A stretch of 64,000 nt of DNA, taken from positions 124,001 to 188,000 of the forward strand of contig NZ_QAOG01000005.1 in assembly GCF_003050705.1 (NCBI RefSeq). Direction: 5' to 3'. Made by a program: the position numbers and the translations under genes. The DNA is from Sphingomonas aurantiaca. GTDB taxonomy: Bacteria; Pseudomonadota; Alphaproteobacteria; Sphingomonadales; Sphingomonadaceae. The notes beneath the pieces were generated by a model. The model did not search any database. It was not told where the DNA came from and worked only from the letters and a program-made list of their open reading frames with translations. Shown piece after piece: positions 33,901-42,880 of this stretch. Every line of letters starts with the position of its first letter. Position 1 is the stretch's first letter.

Positions 33901-34179
33901 ATGAGCCATGTCGAAAAAGAGAAAAAGAAGCTGCTCAACAGGCTCAAGCGGCTGAAAGGACAGATAGAAGCGCTCGAGCGCGCGATCGAGGAGGATCGCG
34001 AATGCGCGCGCGTCCTGCAGCAGGCGACCTCGTGCCGCGGCGCGCTCGACGGCTTTATCGCCGAGGTGATCGAGGATCACATCCGCGAGCACATGATCGA
34101 TCCCGGCACGTCCCGCGACGATCCGCGCACCGTCGCGGCCGAAGAGCTGGTCGAGATCGTCCACGCCTATCTGACCTGA
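33901..34179 (+). CDS. Metal/formaldehyde-sensing repressor, RcnR/FrmR family
   Basis: All-helical DUF156 repressor of 92 residues that would bind DNA as a tetramer and release it on ligand binding. The fingerprint residues are His3, Cys35, His60 and His64 (MSHVEKE, DRECARVL, EDHIREHM). That is the nickel/cobalt set of RcnR; formaldehyde sensors of the FrmR type have Pro2, Cys35, His60 and a non-histidine at 64. An extra Cys45 is present. A probable operator lies just upstream. No rcnA-like exporter or frmA dehydrogenase is adjacent, so the regulated gene besides itself is unclear. Confidence 0.85.
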   Translation: MSHVEKEKKKLLNRLKRLKGQIEALERAIEEDRECARVLQQATSCRGALDGFIAEVIEDHIREHMIDPGTSRDDPRTVAAEELVEIVHAYLT

Positions 34180-34278
34180 TCCCAGCGCCGCACTCCCGCT
34201 GCTGCCACACATTTGCAGCCCGCGGGCGCAAATTGTAGGGCAGGCATCCCACGCGCATCGTCGAGGATTTCGAGAGCC

Positions 34279-35262
34279 ATGAAACTCGCCGATCTGGCCG
34301 CACTTGCCGGCGTTTCGACCGCGACGGTATCGCGCGCGCTCGCGGGGCATTCGTCCGTCAATGCGCAAACGCGCGAACGGATACGCTCGCTGGCGCGCGA
34401 GCACGACGTCCGGCCCAACCAGCTGGCGCGCAACCTGCGCCTGAAAAGCACGGGCGCGATCGGCCTGGTTTTGCCATTGGGCCACGCCCGGACGCAGCAT
34501 CTGACCGATCCCTTCTTCCTCACGCTGCTCGGGTTCCTCGCCGATCTGCTGGTCGAGCGCGGCTATGACATCCTGTTGTCGCGGGTCATTCCCGATGCCG
34601 ACGACTGGCTCGAACGCGTCGTCGACAGCGGCCGGATCGACGGGCTGCTGCTGGTGGGGCAGTCGGACCAGTTCGCGGTGATCGAGCGCGTGGCGCAACG
34701 CTATGCCCCGCTGGTCGTGTGGGGGGCGCATCGCCCCGGCCAGCATCACCTGACGATCGGATCGGACAATGTCGCGGGCGGCCGGCTCGCAGCCGAGCAT
34801 CTGATCGCGCAAGGCTGCCAGCGCCTGCTGTTCGTCGGCGACCCTGCCCCGCCCGAGTTCGCGGATCGGCTCGCAGGCTTCGCCGCGGCGGCGCGCGACG
34901 CGGGGCTGCCGCATGACGTGCTGACAACGCCGATGATGCCCGAAGCGGTTCATGCCGCGATGGCCGCGCATCTGGCCGGCGGCACCGTTCCGGACGCGAT
35001 CTTCGCCGCGTCGGACGTGGCGGCGATGAGCGTCCTGCGCGCGCTGGCCGAGGCGGGAATCGACATTCCCGGCACCACCGCGGTCGTCGGCTATGACGAT
35101 GTGACGCTCGCCGCGCATACCTCGCCCTCGCTCACGACGGTTCGCCAGGACCTTGCGATCGGCGCCGAACTGATGGTCGACCGGCTGCTGAAACGGATCG
35201 CCGGCGAGCCCGCCCAGTCCGCGATCGTCCCCCCTGTGCTCATTGCGCGACAATCCGGCTGA
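34279..35262 (+). CDS. suxR: LacI-family repressor of the sucrose locus
   Basis: Repressor of 327 residues with an N-terminal helix-turn-helix (LADLAALAGVSTATVSRALA, 3-22), hinge, and sugar-binding domain (IGLVLPLGHARTQHLTDPFF, DGLLLVGQSD, DAIFAASDVAAMSVL, TTAVVGYDDVTLAAH). ATG 34279 gives the expected N-terminus. It is directly upstream of, and in the same direction as, a TonB receptor, an amylosucrase-type enzyme and a sugar MFS carrier, the same gene set as the Xanthomonas sux locus. Two CAATCGATTG-centred palindromes begin right after its stop and are its probable operators. The symbol rests on this context. Confidence 0.8.
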   Translation: MKLADLAALAGVSTATVSRALAGHSSVNAQTRERIRSLAREHDVRPNQLARNLRLKSTGAIGLVLPLGHARTQHLTDPFFLTLLGFLADLLVERGYDILLSRVIPDADDWLERVVDSGRIDGLLLVGQSDQFAVIERVAQRYAPLVVWGAHRPGQHHLTIGSDNVAGGRLAAEHLIAQGCQRLLFVGDPAPPEFADRLAGFAAAARDAGLPHDVLTTPMMPEAVHAAMAAHLAGGTVPDAIFAASDVAAMSVLRALAEAGIDIPGTTAVVGYDDVTLAAHTSPSLTTVRQDLAIGAELMVDRLLKRIAGEPAQSAIVPPVLIARQSG

Positions 35263-35263
35263 A

Positions 35264-35303
35264 TTTCGCAATCGATTGTGAAAAATTGTTGCAATCGATT
35301 GCG
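35264..35303. promoter_or_regulatory. Twin LacI-type operators before the sucrose TonB receptor
   Basis: Site one, TTTCGCAATCGATTGTGAAA at 35264-35283, is a palindrome with one mismatched pair. Site two has a perfect core GCAATCGATTGC at 35291-35302 with A/T-rich flanks. The centres are 23 bases apart, about two helical turns, so repressor dimers would sit on the same face of the DNA. The central CG step is typical of LacI-family operators. Both sites lie between the repressor gene and the receptor it probably controls. Confidence 0.75.
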
Positions 35304-35360
35304 AAAATAGTAGGACGCGATTCTGGGCTTCATAGAAAGCCGCCCCGCAGGGAGGATCGC

Positions 35361-37874
35361 ATGAAAGTACGTCACGTTTTGCTGGCCGGCATCGCCGCCG
35401 CTTCGTTCGCCACGGCATTTGCCGGCGTCGCCTCCGCACAGGCGGCTGACCCTCAGGCAGACCCCGCCGCCGCACCGGCTGCCCCGGCCGCCGACGTCCC
35501 GCAGGACGACATCGTCGTCACCGCGGTCGCGCGCGGCACGAACCGGCTGAACACCTCGATCACGACCAGCTCGATCACGTCCGATGCGCTGATCCAGCTC
35601 GCACCACGCACCTCGGGCGAGCTGCTGCGCAACCTGCCGGGCATCCGCGTCGAGGCCTCGGGCGGTGACGGCAACGCGAACATCTCGGTGCGCGGCCTGC
35701 CGGTCGCGTCGGGCGGCTCGAAGTTCCTGCAGTTGCAGGAAGACGGCCTGCCGATCCTCGAATTCGGCGACATCACCTTCGGCAACGCCGACATCTTCCT
35801 GCGCGCCGACTTCAACGTGCGGACGGTCGAGTCGGTGCGCGGCGGATCGGCCTCGACCTTCGCCTCGAACTCGCCGGGCGGCGTGATCAACTTCCTGTCG
35901 AAGACGGGCGAGCAGGAAGGCGGCGCGTTCCAGCTGTCGAGCGGGCTCGACTACCGCGAGTTCCGCGTCGATTTCGACCAGGGCGGCAAGCTGTCCGACT
36001 CGCTGACCTATCATTTCGGCGGCTTCTACCGGATCGGCGACGGCCAGCGTCAGGTCGGCTATGACGGCGTGAAGGGTGGCCAGTTCAAGGCGAACATCAC
36101 CAAGTCGTTCGGCGACGGCGGCTATGTCCGGCTGTACGGCAAGTATCTCGACGACCGCGCAATCGGCTATCTGCCCAACCCCGTGCAGGTCACCGGCTCC
36201 GACAGCGACCCGACCTATCGCAACATCACCAATTTCTCGATCAACAACGGCACGCTGCACAGCGGCAACATCCGCACCGTGCAGACGCTCGACGGCGACA
36301 ACAAGCTCGTCACGCGCTCAATCGCCGACGGTCAGCATCCGGTGGTCTATTCGGCCGGACTGGAGACGCAGATCCCGGTCGCGGACGGCTGGAACGTGGT
36401 CGAGCGGTTCCGCTATTCGGACATTTCGGGCGGCTTCACCGCGCCCTTCCCCGCCGCCGTCGGGTCGGCGCAGTCGATCGCCAACGGTATCGGCGGCGCG
36501 GGCGCACAGCTGTTCTACGCCAGCGGATCGCAGGCGGGCCAGCGGATCGCCAACCCCGCATCGCTCAACGGCAACGGCCTGCTTGCCAACGTCGTATTGT
36601 TCGATGTCGATCTGAAGAGCCTGAACAACATCACCAACGACATCCGCCTCAACGGCTCGGTGCCGGTGGGTACCGGATCGCTGTCGATCACAGGCGGCTT
36701 CTACGCCTCGCGTCAGGACATCAAGAGCGACTGGCTGTGGACCTCGTTCGTGCAGACCGTCGCCGACAATGGCCGGTCCGAGCTGGTCAATGTCCGCACC
36801 GCGGCTGGCGTGCCGGTCACGCAGAACGGCGTCACGGGCTATTCGGCGAGCTTCTTCGGCAATTGCTGCCGTCGGTCGTACGATCTCGACTACACGACCT
36901 ATGCACCGTTCGCGCAGCTTGGGCTGGAGATCGGCCGGTTCAACATCGACGGCTCGCTGCGCTATGACTTCGGTCGCGCACGTGGCAGCGTCGCGGGTGC
37001 GGATCTGGGCGCTGGCTTCGGCACCGGCATCACGACGTTCGACATCAACGGCGACGGCGTAATCTCGGCCCCCGAGCGCCAGGTCGCGGTGATCCCGAAC
37101 GTCCGGTCGCCGCTGAACTATAATTACGACTATCTGTCCTATTCGGGCGGCGCGAACTACCGCCTGACCGACACCACTGCGGTGTTCGCGCGCTACAGCC
37201 GCGGCGGCCGCGCCAACGCCGATCGCCTTTTGTTCGGCCCGTCGATCAACACGCGGACCGGCGGCCTGACAGACCAGGGCGCAGCGGTCGATTTCGTCCG
37301 CCAGCTCGAGGGCGGGTTCAAATATCGCCAGAACGGCCTCTCGCTCTACGCCACCGGGTTCTGGGCGCGTACCGAGGAGCAGAATTTCGAGGCGACGACG
37401 CAGCGTTTCTTCAACCGCGAATATGAAGCCAAGGGCGTCGAGCTCGAGGGTCGGATCGCACGCGGGCCGTTCTCGCTGTCGGCCGGCGGCACCTATACCG
37501 ATGCCGAGATCACCAAGGACGTGCTCAACCCCGCGGTCGAGGGCAACCGCCCGCGTCGCCAGGCCAAGTTCATCTTCCAGGCAACCCCACAGGTCGATGT
37601 CGGCCGGCTCACCGTCGGTGCGAACGTGATCGGTACGACCGATAGCTTTGCGCAGGACAATAACGGGCTCAAGATGCCCGGCTATACGCAGGTCAATGCG
37701 TTCGTGTCGGTGCGCCCGGCGGACAATGTCACGCTGTCGGTCAACGGCAACAACCTGTTCGACGTGAAGGGCATCACCGAGGCCGAAGAGGGCAACATCC
37801 CGAGCAACGGCATCGTCCGCGCACGCTCGATCACCGGCCGGACGATCTCTGCCGCAGTCCGCGTCGGCTTCTGA
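35361..37874 (+). CDS. suxA: TonB-dependent receptor, probable sucrose transporter
   Basis: Outer-membrane receptor of 837 residues. Signal peptide MKVRHVLLAGIAAASFATAF is cut near ASAQA, and an Ala/Pro-rich spacer follows. The plug starts at DDIVVTAVARGTNRLNTSIT and includes GELLRNLPGIRVEASGG and FASNSPGGVINFLSKTG. The barrel ends in SAAVRVGF with terminal Phe. GGAGG stands five bases before ATG 35361. It is first in a run with a GH13 sucrose enzyme (next gene after eight bases), and twin LacI operators lie 58 bases upstream. Sucrose as ligand is inferred from these neighbours. Confidence 0.85.
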   Translation: MKVRHVLLAGIAAASFATAFAGVASAQAADPQADPAAAPAAPAADVPQDDIVVTAVARGTNRLNTSITTSSITSDALIQLAPRTSGELLRNLPGIRVEASGGDGNANISVRGLPVASGGSKFLQLQEDGLPILEFGDITFGNADIFLRADFNVRTVESVRGGSASTFASNSPGGVINFLSKTGEQEGGAFQLSSGLDYREFRVDFDQGGKLSDSLTYHFGGFYRIGDGQRQVGYDGVKGGQFKANITKSFGDGGYVRLYGKYLDDRAIGYLPNPVQVTGSDSDPTYRNITNFSINNGTLHSGNIRTVQTLDGDNKLVTRSIADGQHPVVYSAGLETQIPVADGWNVVERFRYSDISGGFTAPFPAAVGSAQSIANGIGGAGAQLFYASGSQAGQRIANPASLNGNGLLANVVLFDVDLKSLNNITNDIRLNGSVPVGTGSLSITGGFYASRQDIKSDWLWTSFVQTVADNGRSELVNVRTAAGVPVTQNGVTGYSASFFGNCCRRSYDLDYTTYAPFAQLGLEIGRFNIDGSLRYDFGRARGSVAGADLGAGFGTGITTFDINGDGVISAPERQVAVIPNVRSPLNYNYDYLSYSGGANYRLTDTTAVFARYSRGGRANADRLLFGPSINTRTGGLTDQGAAVDFVRQLEGGFKYRQNGLSLYATGFWARTEEQNFEATTQRFFNREYEAKGVELEGRIARGPFSLSAGGTYTDAEITKDVLNPAVEGNRPRRQAKFIFQATPQVDVGRLTVGANVIGTTDSFAQDNNGLKMPGYTQVNAFVSVRPADNVTLSVNGNNLFDVKGITEAEEGNIPSNGIVRARSITGRTISAAVRVGF

Positions 37875-37882
37875 TCGGACCG

Positions 37883-39691
37883 GTGACCATGACGCCATCC
37901 TCGACCGAGCGCCGCCTGGAGGCGCTGGCCCCCCGCCTGAAACGCCAGCTCGAAAGGCTGTACGGGGCGGACCGGCTGGCGGCGCTCTGGCCGCGGATGG
38001 AACGGATCCTGCGCGACCGGGCGGCCGAGCGCCCGGACGCGCTAGCCGCGCTCGATACCGCGCGGCTCGCCGATCCCGACTGGTTCGTCGCGCCCGACAT
38101 GCTGGGCTATTCGACCTATGTCGATCGGTTTGCGGGGACGGTCGACGGGCTGACCGAGCGGGTCGACCATCTGGAATCGCTCGGCGTTCGGTATCTCCAC
38201 CTGCTCGCGCTGCTCAAGGCGCGCGCGGGCGACAGCGATGGCGGCTTCGCGGTCGCCGATTATCTGGCGATCGAGCCGCGGCTCGGGACGATGGCCGATG
38301 TCGAGCGGCTGGCGGCACGGCTGCGCGCCGGGCGGATCAGCCTGTGCGTCGATCTCGCGCTCAATCACACCGCGGACGATCACCCCTGGGCGAAGGCCGC
38401 GCAGGCGGGCGATCCGCATTACCGCGCCTTTTACCACGTGCTCGGCGACGACGAGGCGCAGGCCTATGAGGCCGCCCTCCCCGAGGTGTTCCCGACGACC
38501 GCGCCGGGCAATTTCACCGCGGTTCCTGCGATGGGCGGGCAGGTCTGGACGACCTTCTATCCATTCCAATGGGATCTGAACTGGTCGAACCCGGAGGTCA
38601 TGCTCGCGATCGTCGATACGATGCTGCGGCTGGCCAATCACGGGTTCGAGGCGTTCCGGCTCGATTCGATCGCGTTCCTGTGGAAGCAGCTGGGCACCGA
38701 TTGCCGCAACCGGCCAGAGGCGCATTTCATCGTCCGGGCGCTGCGCGCGGCGCTCGACATCGTCGCGCCGGCCACGCTGCTCAAGGCAGAGGCGATCGTG
38801 CCGACCGCGCTCGTCCCCCCCTATTTCGGCGCGGACGAGGGCGCGGACTGGGATGGCGGGTTCGAACCCGAATGCCATCTCGTCTACAATAATTCGCTGA
38901 TGGTCGCGGGCTGGGTCGCGCTTGCCGAACAGTCCGCCACGCTGCCACATGCGATCGTCGAGGCGAGCGGTGGGTTGCCGCGCGGCGCCAACTGGCTGAG
39001 CTATGCGCGCTGCCACGACGATATCGGCTGGGGCGCGGTGATCGGCGATCTCGCCGGGATCGATCCGGATCCGGTCGCACGGCTGAAAACGGCGGCGCGC
39101 TTCCTCGAAGGCGGCGACGGCAGCTGGGCGCGCGGCGCGCCGTTCCAGTCCGACGGATCGGTGCTGCACGGCTCGAACGGGACGATGGCCTCGCTCGCCG
39201 GTCTCGAAGCCGCGACGGACGACGAGGCACGCGAAATGGCGTTTCGCCGTATCGCACTCCTCAACGCGCTGTCGATCGCGAGCGGTGGCCTGGCGACGAC
39301 CTATATGGGCGACGAAGCCGGGCTGTTGAACGACACCAGTTATCTGGACGATCCCGAGCGCGCGCACGAAGGCCGCTGGCTGCACCGCCCCGACATGGAC
39401 TGGTCGGCGCTCGATGGCCCCGCCGCGCGACGGATCAGCGGCGATCTGGCCACGTTGCGCGCCGCACGGATTGCCAGCGGCGGTGCCGGCTCGCCTGTGG
39501 CGATCGCGACGGGCGTCCCTGCCCTGCTCGGCATCGGCTGCGGCAACGACCGCGTGTTCCTGAACTTTTCCGACGCGTCGGTGGCGGTCGATGGGCTCGA
39601 CGGATTGCGCGATCGGGTCTCGGGCAAAGCTTGCAGCGACACGCTCACGATCGAGCCTTGGGGTGTAATATGGGCTGGCCCAGCCGGGTGA
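37883..39691 (+). CDS. suxB: Amylosucrase-like GH13 enzyme (sucrose hydrolase/amylosucrase)
   Basis: Glycoside hydrolase family 13 enzyme of 602 residues acting on sucrose. The catalytic groups are visible: nucleophile Asp261 in FEAFRLDSIAF, acid/base Glu303 in TLLKAEAIV and Asp379 in CHDDIGW. The 42-residue spacing between the first two equals that in Neisseria amylosucrase (286/328), and WTTFYPFQWDLNWSNPEV is a hallmark of this subfamily. No signal peptide, so cytoplasmic. It may hydrolyse sucrose, as in Xanthomonas, or also polymerise glucose; sequence alone does not decide. GTG 37883 and ATG 37889 are both possible starts. Confidence 0.87.
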   Translation: MTMTPSSTERRLEALAPRLKRQLERLYGADRLAALWPRMERILRDRAAERPDALAALDTARLADPDWFVAPDMLGYSTYVDRFAGTVDGLTERVDHLESLGVRYLHLLALLKARAGDSDGGFAVADYLAIEPRLGTMADVERLAARLRAGRISLCVDLALNHTADDHPWAKAAQAGDPHYRAFYHVLGDDEAQAYEAALPEVFPTTAPGNFTAVPAMGGQVWTTFYPFQWDLNWSNPEVMLAIVDTMLRLANHGFEAFRLDSIAFLWKQLGTDCRNRPEAHFIVRALRAALDIVAPATLLKAEAIVPTALVPPYFGADEGADWDGGFEPECHLVYNNSLMVAGWVALAEQSATLPHAIVEASGGLPRGANWLSYARCHDDIGWGAVIGDLAGIDPDPVARLKTAARFLEGGDGSWARGAPFQSDGSVLHGSNGTMASLAGLEAATDDEAREMAFRRIALLNALSIASGGLATTYMGDEAGLLNDTSYLDDPERAHEGRWLHRPDMDWSALDGPAARRISGDLATLRAARIASGGAGSPVAIATGVPALLGIGCGNDRVFLNFSDASVAVDGLDGLRDRVSGKACSDTLTIEPWGVIWAGPAG

Positions 39692-39707
39692 TACACGCGA
39701 CCCTATC

Positions 39708-39788
39708 TGTTCTCCCGCGTAGGCGGGAGCCCAGAGTCCCGAGGGCCGGCGTTCGTGACTCCTGGACCCCCGCCTCCGCGGGGGAACA
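39708..39788. repeat. Long imperfect palindrome of the sphingomonad intergenic type
   Basis: Two arms, TGTTCTCCCGCGTAGGCGGG at the left and the near inverted copy CCCGCCTCCGCGGGGGAACA at the right, enclose about 40 bases that include a short CCCAGAGTC / GACTCCTGG extension of the stem. Each arm is itself a small hairpin. The element fills the gap between the amylosucrase and sugar-carrier genes. Such elements recur in sphingomonad genomes; only one copy was noticed here. Confidence 0.65.
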
Positions 39789-39821
39789 GGAAGGACGTCG
39801 GATCGGAATGGTAGAGAAGGC

Positions 39822-41174
39822 ATGACGATGACGAACCTCGGCCTCCTGACCAAGCCACGGCTGTCGCTGATGCGGCTGATCGAGATGAACCTCGGTTTCC
39901 TCGGGCTGCAATTCTCGTTCGGGCTGCAGCAGGCGAACATGGCGCCGATCTATGGCTATCTCGGCGCGGACGAGGCGAGCCTGCCGTTGCTGTGGCTCGC
40001 CGGACCGATGACCGGGCTGCTGATCCAGCCGCTGATCGGCGCGATGAGCGACCGGACCTCGACTCGGATCGGTCGGCGCACGCCCTATTTCCTGATCGGC
40101 GCAGTGCTGTGCAGCCTCTGCCTGCTCGCCATGCCGTACAGCCCGACTTTGTGGGTCGCTGCCAGTCTGTTGTGGGTGCTCGACGCGGCCAACAACGTGA
40201 CGATGGAACCCTACCGCGCCTATGTCGGTGATCGCCTGCCCGACGACCAGCGCGCCGCCGGCTTCCTGACGCAATCGGCGTTCACGGGGCTCGCGCAGAC
40301 CCTTTCGTATCTCGCGCCGTCGCTGCTGGTGTGGATCGGGTTCAACAAGGACGCGGTCGACGGCAACGGCATTCCCGACATCACGCGGATCGCGTTCCTG
40401 ATCGGCGCGGTGCTGTCGCTGGCGACGATCCTCTGGTCGGTGCTGCGCGTCCCCGAGCTGCCCTTGCCCGAGGAGGAGAAGGCGCGGCTGGCGAAGGAGC
40501 CGCTGACGCTCGGCGGCACGCTGCGCGACCTGCGGACCGCTTTGGTCGAGATGCCCAGGCCGATGCGGCAGCTGGCGCTGGCGATGCTGTGCCAATGGTA
40601 TGCGATGTTCGCCTATTGGCAGTTCATCACCTTCGCGGTCGCGCGGTCGCTGCACGGCACGTCGGACGCCAAGAGCGTAGCGTTCCGCGATACCGTCCTG
40701 ACCGTCGGCCAGCTCGGCGCCTTCTACAACGCCGTCGCGTTCGTCGCCGCGATCGCACTGGTCCCGCTGGCACGCCGCTGGGGCGCCAAGAGCGCGCATG
40801 CCGTCTGCCTGCTCGCGTCGGGCGTGGCGATGCTGGCGATCCCCGGCATCCGCGACGAGGCGGGGCTGTTCGTCGCGATGCTGGGAATCGGCATCGGCTG
40901 GGCGAGCATGATGGGCAACCCGTACATCATGCTGATCGACATGATCCCGCCCGAGCGCAACGGCGTGTACATGGGGATCTTCAACATGTTCATCGTCATC
41001 CCGATGATCATCGAGAGCCTGACGGTGCCACTCTTCTACCATTCGGTGCTCGGCGGCGAGCCGCGCAACATCCTGTACCTGTCGGGCGCGCTCATGATCC
41101 TCGGCGCAGTGGCAACCGTTCGCGTCACGATGCGGCCGGCGTCGGGCACGACGCTCGTCGAGGCCGCGCGCTGA
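39822..41174 (+). CDS. suxC: MFS sugar transporter, GPH/SLC45-like, probable sucrose carrier
   Basis: Inner-membrane carrier of 450 residues with about 12 helices, related to glycoside-pentoside-hexuronide:cation and plant-type sucrose symporters. The helix 2-3 loop reads IGAMSDRTSTRIGRRTPYFL, typical of the group, with LWVLDAANNVTMEPYRAYVG in helix 4 and a long central loop near residue 215. It follows the amylosucrase gene after the palindromic repeat and would bring sucrose across the inner membrane. ATG 39822 and ATG 39828 both fit, the second being better spaced from GAGAAGG. Confidence 0.85.
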   Translation: MTMTNLGLLTKPRLSLMRLIEMNLGFLGLQFSFGLQQANMAPIYGYLGADEASLPLLWLAGPMTGLLIQPLIGAMSDRTSTRIGRRTPYFLIGAVLCSLCLLAMPYSPTLWVAASLLWVLDAANNVTMEPYRAYVGDRLPDDQRAAGFLTQSAFTGLAQTLSYLAPSLLVWIGFNKDAVDGNGIPDITRIAFLIGAVLSLATILWSVLRVPELPLPEEEKARLAKEPLTLGGTLRDLRTALVEMPRPMRQLALAMLCQWYAMFAYWQFITFAVARSLHGTSDAKSVAFRDTVLTVGQLGAFYNAVAFVAAIALVPLARRWGAKSAHAVCLLASGVAMLAIPGIRDEAGLFVAMLGIGIGWASMMGNPYIMLIDMIPPERNGVYMGIFNMFIVIPMIIESLTVPLFYHSVLGGEPRNILYLSGALMILGAVATVRVTMRPASGTTLVEAAR

Positions 41175-41177
41175 GGT

Positions 41178-41921
41178 TCACCCCAGCGTACGGCGGTAGA
41201 ACCCCAGCGTCATCGCCATCGCCTGGAGGAACAGCGCGGGATCGTAGCGCGGCCCCTCGTCGCGCAGGAACGCATGCTGCGCGTTCAGCTCATGCCATTC
41301 ATACGACGCGCCGATCTCCTCCAGCCGCGTCCGGATCACGGCGCGCCCGGCATAGGGAACGTGCGGATCCTGCCGCCCCCAGACGAACAGCGTTTCGGCC
41401 TTGAGCTCGGCCATCCGCGCCAGGCTGTCGTCCGACCGCCCTTCCCCGAGCGTGCCCGAATGGATGTCGGTCGGGTAGAAGCAGGCGGCGGCCGACACGC
41501 GCGGATCGAGGCCTGCGCGATAGGCCAGATGGCCGCCAAGGCACACGCCGAACGTCCCCAGCCTGCCGTTGCACGCGGGGTGATCGAGCAACGCGGTCAG
41601 CCCGGCCTGCGCATCGGCATCATAGGCGGCGACGGGCTTGGCGATCTTCAGCGCATTGCCGCGATCGGTACCGGCCTGGTCGTAGTTGAGGACCGTGCCC
41701 GCGGGCTCATACTCATGATAGACCTCGGGCACCGCGACGACATAGCCATTCCCCGCGATCATCGCCGCTAGCCGGCGGATCGGCGCGGTGACCTGATAGA
41801 TCTCGGAGAACAGCAGGATGCCCGGAAAGCGTCCTTCGACCGCGGGACGGAACAGGTGGATGCGCATCGCGCCGCCGTGCGGGACGTCGACGTCCAGCGT
41901 CTCGTCGCTGTGCAAGATCAT
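41178..41921 (-). CDS. Dienelactone hydrolase family protein
   Basis: Alpha/beta hydrolase of 247 residues. The nucleophile is the cysteine in FGVCLGGHLAY, as in dienelactone hydrolases rather than serine esterases; the acid is probably in VWGRQDPHVPY and the histidine in NAQHAFLRDEG. No signal peptide. It is convergent with the sugar carrier (three bases apart) and stands alone. Cleavage of a lactone or ester is the family role; the physiological substrate is unknown. Confidence 0.85.
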   Translation of the reverse strand: MILHSDETLDVDVPHGGAMRIHLFRPAVEGRFPGILLFSEIYQVTAPIRRLAAMIAGNGYVVAVPEVYHEYEPAGTVLNYDQAGTDRGNALKIAKPVAAYDADAQAGLTALLDHPACNGRLGTFGVCLGGHLAYRAGLDPRVSAAACFYPTDIHSGTLGEGRSDDSLARMAELKAETLFVWGRQDPHVPYAGRAVIRTRLEEIGASYEWHELNAQHAFLRDEGPRYDPALFLQAMAMTLGFYRRTLG

Positions 41922-42008
41922 ATGCGCGTCCCCACGAAGATGCCCGACCAGGGGCTTTGGAGCCGCGTCCGTATCAGGCCTGTCCGCGCGTCGCTACGCG
42001 GATCGGGG

Positions 42009-42431
42009 TCACGCCGTCGCGGAAACCTCCGTGATCAGAACGGACGCGACGTCGCTGTCGTGCAACGCCGTCGTCAACGTGTGCCGAAGTCGCGCGGCGT
42101 CCACCGGCATCTGGGTCGAGACGTGCAGCCGCGAGAATTCGATCGCTTCGCCGACCGAGATCGCGCGAAGCTCGGGAAGCTTCTGCGTCAGGCGCGCGAG
42201 CGCGGCTTCGTTCGGGGCGGTCAGCGCGAACGTCACGCGCAGCGCGCCGTCGAGGCGATCCGACGAAACGATCGGCACGACGAGCGGCTTCATGGCGAGG
42301 ATCTGCGGCGGCTCGTGCGCCGTTTCGGTACTGGCTCCGGCGGGTTCGGCGATCCCTGCGATCAGCGACAACAGCAGGACCAGCTTCAGGGGCATGGTGG
42401 CGATGGGACGGACTCCGGCAACGGGCCGCAT
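42009..42431 (-). CDS. Putative FliL-like membrane-anchored or periplasmic protein
   Basis: Protein of 140 residues with a hydrophobic N-terminal segment (MPLKLVLLLSLIAGIAEPAGA) that may be a signal peptide or anchor. The rest resembles the periplasmic domain of FliL: MKPLVVPIV, GALRVTFALTAPNEAALARL, LPELRAISVGEAIEFS. FliL links stator and rotor of the flagellar motor. Resemblance is by eye and modest. Starts at 42431 or 42395 are possible, neither with a strong ribosome site. Flagellar genes elsewhere in the window lend some support. Confidence 0.4.
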   Translation of the reverse strand: MRPVAGVRPIATMPLKLVLLLSLIAGIAEPAGASTETAHEPPQILAMKPLVVPIVSSDRLDGALRVTFALTAPNEAALARLTQKLPELRAISVGEAIEFSRLHVSTQMPVDAARLRHTLTTALHDSDVASVLITEVSATA

Positions 42432-42487
42432 CTCGTCGCCGGCCCTATCCATTATAGACGATAGAGTCTTCGGGAGGGCTCGCGCTG

Positions 42488-42691
42488 TCACTCGCTGCAG
42501 CACGTCCTGACCGCCTTGATCGACGGGGCACCGCGCGCAAGCTCGTTCAGCCGGGTCAGCGTCGTCTGATGCGCGCTGCAGATCTGCGCACCCACGACGA
42601 ACTCCTGGAGGTCGTCGGCCAGTTCAAGGCAGATCGCCAGCTGCGCTTCGATCGCCCGCAGCAAGTCTGCGTGGTTGGAGAGAACGGTCAT
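42488..42691 (-). CDS. Hypothetical small protein, 67 residues
   Basis: Unrecognised, probably cytoplasmic and largely helical (LLRAIEAQLAICLELADDLQ), with four cysteines, two of them adjacent near the C-terminus. AAGG eight bases before ATG 42691 supports translation. It is upstream of the FliL-like gene on the same strand and divergent from the small membrane-protein gene at 42881. A perfect palindrome, ACCACGTGGT, lies at 42773-42782 in the divergent gap. Function unknown. Confidence 0.55.
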   Translation of the reverse strand: MTVLSNHADLLRAIEAQLAICLELADDLQEFVVGAQICSAHQTTLTRLNELARGAPSIKAVRTCCSE

Positions 42692-42880
42692 GCGACAGGC
42701 CTTTTTCCAAAGAGTTGGCTAATCCTAGGCCTTATAGCGGCTTGCCGGTGCGGACCGCCGCCGATGCGCGGAACCACGTGGTACTACGGATGGCGTACGG
42801 CGTTCGGCGCGATCGGTCGGCCCGGTCGACGCGCCCCTCCCCTCTATAAAGAAGAAGATCGACCAAATCCCGGGAACGCC

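Noticed and set aside
37883..39691. Alpha-amylase or trehalose synthase as the identity of the GH13 gene
   Set aside because: The amylosucrase-specific block around WTTFYPFQWDLN and the sucrose-locus neighbours favour a sucrose-active enzyme.
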